Below, in pieces: positions 22,145-28,838 of a stretch of DNA of 64,000 nt (position 1 is its first letter; each line of letters begins with the position of its first letter). The notes below the pieces were generated by a model. It saw only the letters and a program-made list of their open reading frames with translations, searched no databases and was not told the origin of the DNA. Source of the stretch: Caldilineaceae bacterium. GTDB lineage: Bacteria; Chloroflexota; Anaerolineae; Caldilineales; Caldilineaceae. The position numbers and the translations under genes are program-made. Where the stretch lies: the NCBI GenBank assembly GCA_019637685.1, contig JAHBVF010000033.1, forward strand, positions 1 through 64,000, read 5' to 3'.

Positions 22145-22957
22145 CTAAAAGTCGTAATCAATCCGCCATTCTGTGGCCAGCCCACCGCCGATTGTGCGCT
22201 CTAAAAACGGTTCCCAGGAGAAAGTGCGGGGGTTGCCCCAGATAGGAAAGTAGCTTGGGTCGTAGCTGCACGTGGCGGTGACAGTGCCCAGCAGGGGGTG
22301 GCGCTGGAAGATTGTCAGCCCCCGTCCGGCGCTGTGGTCCAGGGCCAGATAGTAGCCCTGATCCCACGGCCAGCCCTTGCGTGTGATAAAACCGCTGGGA
22401 GCCAGCTCGTAGCCGGGATTCTCCACAACCTTGACCGGAATGCTGACTTTTAACAGTTCATCGCCTTCGGTCTGAGGGTAGAAGGGGTGGGGAAACCAGC
22501 GAATGGGCAGGGGCGCGCCGCCGTTGACGACGCGGGTGTCCGAACGTACCGTTCGTCCGTGGAGCGAGACAGTGCGCTCAATTGTCACGTCGTAGCCCTG
22601 CCACTCGTGGCGGGTGGTCATATGCACCGCGTCGTCGCTCTCCTCCACATCCCAGGAACAGAATTTGGTCACTGTGCGTTCGGTCAGATTGCAGAGGCCG
22701 ATGCCGAGAATCAGCGCCAGGGAGTCATCGCCCTTGGGGTCACGCAGGGGGTGCAGATTGAAGGCGTCCGGGATGCCCTGGCCGTCAAACCAGTTGAAGC
22801 TGTCGGGATAGGTCGGCCCGCTCATCAGATCGCCCAGACGGGTGTCGGAAATCTGGAAGATATAGCCGCCGGTGCAATAGCGCACACCAAAGCGCGCCTG
22901 ATCTGCCCGCGGGTCGAGGATGGAGATGGTCAATTGGTCATTGGAGAGAGTGTACAT
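22145..22957 (-). CDS. Aldose 1-epimerase (mutarotase) fold protein
   Basis: 270 residues, GGAG 5-6 nt before ATG. The chain is almost all beta: TISILDPRADQARFGVRYCTGGYIFQ (core GVRYCTGGYIFQ), MTTRHEWQGYDVTIERTVSL, DTRVVNGGAPLPIRWFPHPF. This pattern (antiparallel sandwich, His in RWFPHPF) resembles galactose-mutarotase-like proteins. Catalytic His/Glu assignment is uncertain and it may be a sugar-binding or non-canonical epimerase. Confidence 0.6.
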   Translation of the reverse strand: MYTLSNDQLTISILDPRADQARFGVRYCTGGYIFQISDTRLGDLMSGPTYPDSFNWFDGQGIPDAFNLHPLRDPKGDDSLALILGIGLCNLTERTVTKFCSWDVEESDDAVHMTTRHEWQGYDVTIERTVSLHGRTVRSDTRVVNGGAPLPIRWFPHPFYPQTEGDELLKVSIPVKVVENPGYELAPSGFITRKGWPWDQGYYLALDHSAGRGLTIFQRHPLLGTVTATCSYDPSYFPIWGNPRTFSWEPFLERTIGGGLATEWRIDYDF

Positions 22958-23023
22958 TGTAGCTCCGTTCGGGTGTCGGTGTGTCGATGTGTCGTCGTTT
23001 GTCTGTCGTCAGCGGTCCGCGGT

Positions 23024-23893
23024 CTATCCCTTCGGTGGCCCCTGGCGGATGCGCTCTTCCAGCCGCTCGGCGATGCCTTCGGGCCAGGGATAGGCATCCC
23101 AGGCCAGGCCGTAGCCGTAGGGGCTGATGTCCTCCACCCACCAGTTGCAGCCAGCGTCGGCATAGGCCGCGACGATTTCTCCGGCCTGCTCCGGGTCTGT
23201 AGGGGTGACGCCCATAGCCACCGCGTCAATCGGTTTGTCGCTGGTGCGCTGCCCGTCAATGTAGGCCAGCACATCCCGCCACTCGTCCGGGCTGAGGGTT
23301 CCCTGGGATTTGAGAGGCACGGCGCCGTCGTAGCGGGCGGCCCGGCGCATGGGTGGTTTGTTGGGCCACATCCCTGCCACCCAAATGGGGATGCGGGGCT
23401 GCTGGACAGGCGTGGGCAAAAAACGCATCTCCTCCAATTGGTAATGCTTGCCCTGGAAACCAAAAAGCTCCCCGCTCCACAGACCGAGCAGAATCTCCAG
23501 CCCTTCGTCCAGCTTTTCGGCCCGGATGCGGTTGTCGGTCTCCTCGCCAAAGAAGCCGTACTCCCACTTCTCCGGCGAGCCAAGCCCCACGCCCAGAATC
23601 AGCCGTCCGTTGGAGAGGCGGTCAAGGGACATCGTTTCCCGGGCCAGCTTCCAGGGGCGGCGGCGGGCAATCGGTGTGACCAGTGTGCCCATACGGATAC
23701 GCTCGGTGGCCGTGGCAATCGCGGCCAGCGCTACCCACGGGTCTACGACTGGCCGCCAAAAATCGTCAAAGAGAATGTGATCCCAGACGAAAAAAGCATC
23801 CCAGCCCGCTTCTTCCGCGGTTTGGGCCAGTTCCACCAGTTTGCGTACATCCCCAAACGCATCGAATTGGGGAAGAGAAAGTCCAAATTGCAT
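23024..23893 (-). CDS. LLM-class (luciferase-like) flavin/F420-dependent oxidoreductase
   Basis: 289 residues. ATG at 23893 has CAGGAG 6 nt upstream and gives the family opening MQFGLSLPQF; a longer frame to 23965 lacks support. Characteristic strings are EEAGWDAFFVWDHI, RIRMGTLVTPIARRRPW, LSNGRLILGVGLG and PRIPIWVAG. TIM-barrel LLM enzymes use FMN or F420; the F420-type arrangement (WDHI, TPIARRRPW) is favoured. Substrate unknown. Confidence 0.88.
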   Translation of the reverse strand: MQFGLSLPQFDAFGDVRKLVELAQTAEEAGWDAFFVWDHILFDDFWRPVVDPWVALAAIATATERIRMGTLVTPIARRRPWKLARETMSLDRLSNGRLILGVGLGSPEKWEYGFFGEETDNRIRAEKLDEGLEILLGLWSGELFGFQGKHYQLEEMRFLPTPVQQPRIPIWVAGMWPNKPPMRRAARYDGAVPLKSQGTLSPDEWRDVLAYIDGQRTSDKPIDAVAMGVTPTDPEQAGEIVAAYADAGCNWWVEDISPYGYGLAWDAYPWPEGIAERLEERIRQGPPKG

Positions 23894-24004
23894 ATGTATC
23901 TCCTGCGTGTGAATGATAGGCAGTGGCGAATTGGCGGCGGAGAGCGGTCGAACGAATTTCGGCAAACGTTCGCCTGTGGTCCCCGGTCTGTCGTCAGGAG
24001 CTGT

Positions 24005-24556
24005 CTATCCGCCTTCCTCCCACGCCCTGCGCCCGTCCGCGTACGCGTCCCCGCCGTGACAGTCGTTGATGACAATAACGGGAAAGTCTTCGACGGTCAA
24101 CTCGTGGATGGCTTCTATGCCCAACTCCGGCCAGGCCACCACCCGGCTGCTGCGGATGTGCCGGGCCAGCAGCGCGGCCGCGCCCCCGACGGCCGCGGCG
24201 TAGACAGCCCGGTGCTCCACCAGCGCGGCTTTCACTTCCTCCGAACGGTAGCCTTTGCCGATGAGAAACTTTACGCCCAGGCGCAGGATGGGAATCGTAT
24301 AGGAATCCATCCGGCCACTGGTGGTCGGACCCGCGGGGCCAATGGCGTGGCCCGCTTTGGCCGGGGCCGGCCCCACGTAATAGAGGGCCTGTCCCGACAG
24401 TTCGACCGGCAATGGCTCGCCCCGTTCGAGCAGTTCCACCAGCCGCTTGTGGGCCGCGTCCCGCGCTGTATAAAGTACGCCGCTGATGCGAATGCTGTCG
24501 CCCGCACGGAGAGGAAGGATATCGGCGTCGGTGAGAGGAAGGGGTAATGTGGGCAT
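24005..24556 (-). CDS. Class I fumarase / tartrate dehydratase, beta (C-terminal) subunit
   Basis: 183 residues from ATG at 24556. Contains RAGDSIRISGVLYTARDAAH, YVGPAPAK, IGPAGPTTSGRMDSY and IGKG, which define the swivelling C-terminal domain of the FumA/TtdB family. It needs the alpha subunit encoded 93 nt upstream. Fumarate hydration in the TCA cycle is most likely; L-tartrate dehydratase cannot be excluded from sequence alone. Confidence 0.9.
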   Translation of the reverse strand: MPTLPLPLTDADILPLRAGDSIRISGVLYTARDAAHKRLVELLERGEPLPVELSGQALYYVGPAPAKAGHAIGPAGPTTSGRMDSYTIPILRLGVKFLIGKGYRSEEVKAALVEHRAVYAAAVGGAAALLARHIRSSRVVAWPELGIEAIHELTVEDFPVIVINDCHGGDAYADGRRAWEEGG

Positions 24557-24649
24557 TGGGAAGAAGAAATAGTGAATGGCGAATAGCAAATTATGAATTG
24601 TGAATGAATAGGGCGTCGATTTCCGATCCCCAATCCCCAGTCCCCAACC
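24557..24649. other. Spacer with phrase-like repeats between fumarase subunit genes
   Basis: A 93-nt spacer between two genes that are normally adjacent. It is made of stuttered AT-rich words (GAATGGCGAATAGCAAATT) followed by ATCCCCAATCCCCAGTCCCC. The second phrase recurs near 43324-43382. Confidence 0.65.
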
Positions 24650-25489
24650 TCAAATCTCCACCCGCGCCCGCCGCGGCGCGGAACAGTTGAGATTGACCGC
24701 CACAGGCAGGGCCGCAATGTGGGTGGCCTGGGCTTCGATATGCACAGCCAGCGCGGTTATCCGCCCGCCCAGCCCCTGGGGGCCGATGCCTGTGCGGTTG
24801 ATGGCGGCCAGCAGATCGGCCTCTAATTCAGCCAGATGGGGCACGGGGTGAAGACTGCCGATGGGGCGCAGCAGCGCCTTCTTGGCCTGGTGGGCTACAG
24901 TGTTAAAGCTGCCACCCAGGCCCACGCCCACAATCACTGGCGGGCAGGCGTTGGGTCCGGCCAATTCGACTGTCTCGATCACAAAACGGATGACGCCCTC
25001 CACACCGACCGACGGCGGGAACATCTGGAGTCTGCTCATCAGTTCCGCGCCAAAGCCCTTCTGCAGGGCGGTAATCGCCACCCGGTCGCCGGGGACAATT
25101 TCGTAGTGAATCAGCCCCGGTGTGTTGTCGCCGGTGTTTGCCCGCCGGATGGGATCGCCCACCACCGACTTGCGCAGGCCCGTGTAGGCGGCCCGCACGC
25201 CGTCCTGAATCGCCGCATTCACAGCGCCGCCGGTAAAGTGGACGTCCTGGCCCACTTCCAGAAAGAGCATCGCCATTCCCGTGTCCTGGCAGGTGGCAAT
25301 CTGCTCGGCTTGGGCATAGGCCGAGTTTTCCAATAGGAGTTCGATCACCTGCTGCCCGATGGGCGATGGCTCGCTTGGCGCGGCGGCCTCCAGGCTGGCC
25401 AGATAATCAGCGGGCAGGCGATAGGCCGCTTCGGTCAGGAGTGTCTCGACGGCTGTTCGGATTCGAGCGACTGGGATTTGGCGGAGCAT
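24650..25489 (-). CDS. Class I fumarase / tartrate dehydratase, alpha (N-terminal) subunit
   Basis: 279 residues, the usual alpha-subunit length. The three cysteines that ligate the [4Fe-4S] cluster are visible in ATCQDTGMA, GPNACPPVIVGVGLGG and VNLNCSAPRRA. It forms the oxygen-sensitive dehydratase with the downstream beta subunit. It begins 59 nt after the MerB-like gene on the same strand, so the two may share a transcript. Confidence 0.92.
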   Translation of the reverse strand: MLRQIPVARIRTAVETLLTEAAYRLPADYLASLEAAAPSEPSPIGQQVIELLLENSAYAQAEQIATCQDTGMAMLFLEVGQDVHFTGGAVNAAIQDGVRAAYTGLRKSVVGDPIRRANTGDNTPGLIHYEIVPGDRVAITALQKGFGAELMSRLQMFPPSVGVEGVIRFVIETVELAGPNACPPVIVGVGLGGSFNTVAHQAKKALLRPIGSLHPVPHLAELEADLLAAINRTGIGPQGLGGRITALAVHIEAQATHIAALPVAVNLNCSAPRRARVEI

Positions 25490-25548
25490 AGGGCTGCCTC
25501 TACTGCCATCAGTGGGCGCAATTCACTGCAACGGTTTTGCACCGCGCT

Positions 25549-26256
25549 TTACTTCTGCGGTGCGTTCGCGGGGCCAGTGTATTGCCAGAAATCGGACGTC
25601 AATCCCAGCGAGCGGAAAATTTCTTCCACCTGGGCCGCGCTGCGGCTGCGATATTCCTCTGACAAGCGGTCGTGATACCAGCGCTGGGCGAGGGTCCAGA
25701 CCAGCCCTGCGGGCAGCACCGCGCCGGGGTCTACATTTCGCTGGGCACACCAGGGCGCAATCAATTCTTCCGACCGGAAGAAGAGAATTATGCCTCAGGT
25801 GAAGATCATATCTTCGTACCAGCGGGCGAAGGGGACGACAAAATGGACGACGGCAGACGTGGGGGCCAGTCTCCCATCCTGCACACGGAAGTGGATGGGC
25901 GCGCCGCTTTGGGCGCAGGTGGTTGTGATGTGGGCGTCCGTGTGCATGGCCGCGGGGATGCCCAGCGCGTCCCATCCGCAGTTGGCCCAATAGCGCTTGC
26001 CATTGGCCTCCACCACAAAATCCGTCGGCACCGCGGAAAAGGGGTTGGCGATGCGAATATCCAGCGTTCCCGGCTCCAGAAAGAAGGCGTGCACGCGCTC
26101 CAATTCCCCGTAAACTGCTTCCATTTCTTCCCGGCTGAGGTGGAAACGGTCGGCAGTGGCCTGAATGTCCGGCGGCTGGGTGGTCTCGGCAAATGTGCGA
26201 TAGATGAACGTGCGTACCTGCCATATCAGATCAGGTGGTGTCTGGGAAGAAGACAA
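25549..26256 (-). CDS. MerB-like organomercurial lyase, candidate selenoprotein (in-frame TGA = Sec154)
   Basis: 235 codons when TGA at 25797-25795 is read through. TTG start chosen because AAGGAG lies 5 nt upstream and the N-terminus (PPDLIWQVRTFIYRTFAE) looks real. MerB landmarks: WANCGWDALGIPAA (Cys93 and Asp96 = MerB Cys96/Asp99), TTTCAQSGAPI (Cys114 = Cys117), then IFT-TGA-GIILFFRSEE. Aligning this with MerB FCCHVHFFAS places the TGA on catalytic Cys159. Both halves are in the same frame and both match the family, so this is neither a frameshift nor two genes. Either selenocysteine is inserted, or a nonsense mutation hit the active-site codon. A SECIS-like hairpin follows. The expected reaction is cleavage of C-Hg bonds. 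Confidence 0.75.
25765..25797 (-). promoter_or_regulatory. SECIS-like hairpin after the in-frame TGA
   Basis: Starting 12 nt after the TGA, a perfect 7-bp stem (25782-25776 with 25771-25765) closes a GGUC tetraloop (25775-25772). The TGA-to-loop distance is 19 nt. Bacterial SECIS elements have the loop 16-37 nt from UGA with G in the first two loop positions, and E. coli fdhF has GGUC in its SelB-bound loop. Caveat: the arms encode Phe-Phe and Glu-Glu, whose codons are naturally complementary, so the hairpin could be incidental. Confidence 0.6.
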
Positions 26257-26395
26257 GGCAACTCCTTGGCGTGGGGATTGACACACACAAACGGTTCGGT
26301 TTGCAGTATTTACTATACATTTCTGTCGTGGAATAGCCAATTGGCGCGAGTGGTGCTGGCAGGAAAGTACGCTTGCCTGTGCCACACAGATGCCC

Positions 26396-26638
26396 CTAGC
26401 GCTCGACATCTTCAGGCGAGCCGTGCCTGGCCATAACTGCCTGCTGCAATATCTGCAGGAATTCGTCCAGCGGCACACGATGAATACGCGCGGCCCATTC
26501 CACAGTAAGCGCCCTGGCGGCCAGCATTCTCAGCGAGTACCGCCCCACGCGTTTGATGCTAAAGACTTCCATCACTTCGGCAATATCGCCGTAGTGTTCG
26601 AGAATGTCGGAAACACGGGTCTCTTTGGTAATTTGCAT
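26396..26638 (-). CDS. DUF1858-domain protein
   Basis: 80 residues, GGAG 8 nt before ATG. The first half (ITKETRVSDILEHYGDIAEV, FSIKRVG) matches the DUF1858 helix-turn pattern found alone or next to hybrid-cluster, ScdA and nitric-oxide-related proteins. The domain's variable Cys is not present. It lies 17 nt downstream of the cbb3-like gene and 140 nt ahead of the MerB-like gene. Confidence 0.75.
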   Translation of the reverse strand: MQITKETRVSDILEHYGDIAEVMEVFSIKRVGRYSLRMLAARALTVEWAARIHRVPLDEFLQILQQAVMARHGSPEDVER

Positions 26639-26655
26639 GATAATGGCTCCAGAAA

Positions 26656-27867
26656 TTATGTAGATAGTGTCGATGGATGCGTAGCCTCAATAGTTGTCAG
26701 CCCAGCGTGCGCGATACGCCATAAACTGCGCATGACAGGGACCATAGAAAGCGCCCACGCGGCGAAGGCAATGCCGTGGAGCAGCGGCCGATAGGTCGCG
26801 AGAAATAGCCCCAGCCAGAAGAGTACGCCGCCTGTATGTAAGGTAGCCAGGCTGAACCAATTGCCACCCAGTTTGGCGGGCTGGTCGGGCAAAAAGACGC
26901 GGGCGAACAGGTAAGGGATCACAGCGTAGCTGAACTGCAACATCCAGCCATAAATCAGGATGGGTCCTCCGTTGCTTTCGATTTCGGCCACAGGGAAGCC
27001 CGGCGCGTTGAAGACGATCAAGGGGGCCACGATCGCCGGAATGAGAAACCAGATGTAGGCCGTAACCAGATGCCACATACCCGGTATCCAGGCTGACCGA
27101 TCGCGGAGGAGCGGCTTGATCACATTGACCAACAGCCACACAGTTCCCACGCTGTGCAGAATCAGGCCAACCGTGGAAATCAGGTTGGACTGTATCCACG
27201 GGCCAATAACCAGGCCCAGCGCCCCTACAGCCATCAACCAGAAGATCGGTGTACTCGAACGCGGCCAGGCCAACGGGCGTTTGGCAAAGTTGGGGTACAG
27301 ATCGATCTGTAGTCCGGCGAAGATCAGCGCGGCGAATCCCCATAGGTTGGTGTGAACGTGAACTTCTTTTGTGTTCAACAGGCCCAGTTCCTTGCCCCAG
27401 CCAAGCCACATCCCTGTGCCGAGGAAGATGCCCAGTAACAGATAGCTCAAGGCCGCGATATAGAATTTTCTTCCCGTTCCCGCGCCCACAGCAGGCTGTT
27501 TCGATGGGAAACCCACCAACTGAACCCATAGAAGCACGGTTGCGATGAAAACCAGCGTCCCGCCGGCAATCATGAAAGCACCGTTGATGAGCGGGACGCC
27601 GACGATAAGTGTGAGCAGGCCGACGTTGAGTGTGAGCCAGATATCCCAACGGATTCTGGGTGTGGTGTAGCCTGCCCGCGCCGCCACCAGCGCGGGCAGA
27701 AAGCCGAAGATGGCTTCGCTGACAATGCCAAGCGTGATGAGGTGTATGCGCAGCCAGTGCAGGCCATTGAACCAGGGGAGAAGGTTCAGGCTGGCCGCTG
27801 AAGCATCCACGGCGACCAGCACGGCCAGAAATCCGAACAACAGAGCCATCAAGAAATAGGGATTCAA
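26656..27867 (-). CDS. cbb3-type cytochrome oxidase subunit I-like membrane protein
   Basis: 403 residues, about 12 transmembrane helices. The start is taken as TTG at 27867, overlapping the stop of the small upstream gene (TTGA); ATG at 27849 is the alternative. Conserved-looking histidines sit in LHWLRIHLITLG, EVHVHTNLWGFAAL, LILHSVGT and MWHLVTAYIW. HVHTNLWGF resembles the HAHxNLLGW helix of cbb3/NnrS-type haem-copper-like proteins. No subunit II or III gene is nearby, so it may be an NO-related or haem-sensing protein rather than a complete oxidase. Confidence 0.7.
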   Translation of the reverse strand: MNPYFLMALLFGFLAVLVAVDASAASLNLLPWFNGLHWLRIHLITLGIVSEAIFGFLPALVAARAGYTTPRIRWDIWLTLNVGLLTLIVGVPLINGAFMIAGGTLVFIATVLLWVQLVGFPSKQPAVGAGTGRKFYIAALSYLLLGIFLGTGMWLGWGKELGLLNTKEVHVHTNLWGFAALIFAGLQIDLYPNFAKRPLAWPRSSTPIFWLMAVGALGLVIGPWIQSNLISTVGLILHSVGTVWLLVNVIKPLLRDRSAWIPGMWHLVTAYIWFLIPAIVAPLIVFNAPGFPVAEIESNGGPILIYGWMLQFSYAVIPYLFARVFLPDQPAKLGGNWFSLATLHTGGVLFWLGLFLATYRPLLHGIAFAAWALSMVPVMRSLWRIAHAGLTTIEATHPSTLST

Positions 27868-28010
27868 CGGTAGCAGCCTTCTTGTGAATTGAGTCGCATC
27901 TGCACGACAGCCATACCCAGCAGGATCGTCGCGGCCAGAATGGGGATGCCGCTGATAAGCACGAGGTAGCCGTTCAGCCACCCTTGCCTATCCCTCCCCA
28001 GATTGGACAT
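27864..28010 (-). CDS. Small single-pass membrane protein
   Basis: 48 residues: a short charged N-terminus (MSNLGRDRQGWLNG) then one hydrophobic helix (LVLISGIPILAATILLGMAVV) and a short tail. A stop directly precedes its ATG, so the start is fixed, although no good Shine-Dalgarno is visible. Its TGA overlaps the TTG of the cbb3-like gene, which suggests coupling, and it may be an accessory subunit of that protein. Confidence 0.55.
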   Translation of the reverse strand: MSNLGRDRQGWLNGYLVLISGIPILAATILLGMAVVQMRLNSQEGCYR

Positions 28011-28041
28011 TCAAGAATTGATCGAGTGATAGCGTAGGCGC

Positions 28042-28123
28042 GGCTTGTAGCCGCACGTCTCTGGATATTCCTTATCTGTGCGGCTACAAGCCTGGACCGA
28101 CTCCTCTCCCACTTTGGGAGAGG
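28042..28123. repeat. Two adjacent inverted repeats in a 146-nt spacer
   Basis: Perfect 15-bp arms at 28042-28056 and 28078-28092 (GGCTTGTAGCCGCAC type) are followed by an 8-bp hairpin at 28103-28110/28116-28123 (CCTCTCCC-ACTTT-GGGAGAGG). Both are phrase types seen as dispersed intergenic elements. Confidence 0.75.
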
Positions 28124-28156
28124 TTGGGAGGGGGTGAACAGTCTCTTTGGATAAGC

Positions 28157-28582
28157 CTACAATGCGGCGTTTTTGCGTGATTGGAAGAACATCAGGGCCA
28201 GAATGATCAGCCACACCGCCAACCGCACGCTCATAGCGACGATACTGTCTGGAGCCACGGTTTGGCTGTATACGGTCTGCAAGACCAGCATCACAGCCGC
28301 GTGGATGCTGAAAGTTCCGATGGCGGCGGGCATGGCCCATCTGTTGTTTTTCCAGATGAGGATCGCTGTGAGAAATACCGTCACGACGCCCGCGGTAAAG
28401 TTGTAAACTGGCAGCCAATCGATTACGTAGTAGCCGGGTGGTTTGCCAAGTAGGACCTGACCACCGGCAAAGATAGCCATTGACCCGATAATAAGGGCGA
28501 GAATGGCAGCAATTCTGCCCAATACGCCGCTCGTGTTTTTCTTCTCGTACGCGTCCCCAGGCACTGGCTCTACGAATTGCAT
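28157..28582 (-). CDS. Four-helix membrane protein, unknown function
   Basis: 141 residues. Two ATGs are possible (28588 and 28582); AAGGAG lies directly against the first but 6 nt before the second, so 28582 is chosen. About four transmembrane helices (AAILALIIGSMAIFAGG, LPVYNFTAGVVTVFLTAILI, MPAAIGTFSIHAAVMLVLQ, VRLAVWLIILALMFF). No family recognised. It is the first gene of the run leading to the cbb3-like and MerB-like genes. Confidence 0.7.
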   Translation of the reverse strand: MQFVEPVPGDAYEKKNTSGVLGRIAAILALIIGSMAIFAGGQVLLGKPPGYYVIDWLPVYNFTAGVVTVFLTAILIWKNNRWAMPAAIGTFSIHAAVMLVLQTVYSQTVAPDSIVAMSVRLAVWLIILALMFFQSRKNAAL

Positions 28583-28775
28583 TTCCATCTCCTTGTGGTT
28601 AGTCCCTCGTCGCTAGGGAGGAAAGAAAATCGCTCACGTGCTGGCCTAAGCCTACCACGCGAGCGATTCGCTGTCGCCGACATTTATCGGATCGGGCGAA
28701 AATGGGTTTTGTCGCCAACGCGGTCCGGCCACGGATGTGGATTTCGTATCAGCGGCCAGCGCCGCACCCGCCCCT

Positions 28776-28813
28776 GAAAAACAGACGCCCGGTGCGACAT
28801 CGCACCGGGCGTC
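28776..28813 (-). terminator. Rho-independent terminator of the alpha-2-macroglobulin gene
   Basis: On the minus strand a perfect 14-bp GC-rich stem (28813-28800 with 28797-28784) with a minimal loop is followed by TGTTTTT. It sits 25 nt after the stop codon. Confidence 0.9.
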
Positions 28814-28838
28814 CAATCTCTTAATCTCCAATCCCTCC

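Noticed and set aside
25523..26224. A continuous 233-codon open frame overlapping the MerB-like gene in another frame, which could suggest a frameshift instead of Sec
   Set aside because: Its translation has no MerB motifs; the family match continues in the same frame on both sides of the TGA.
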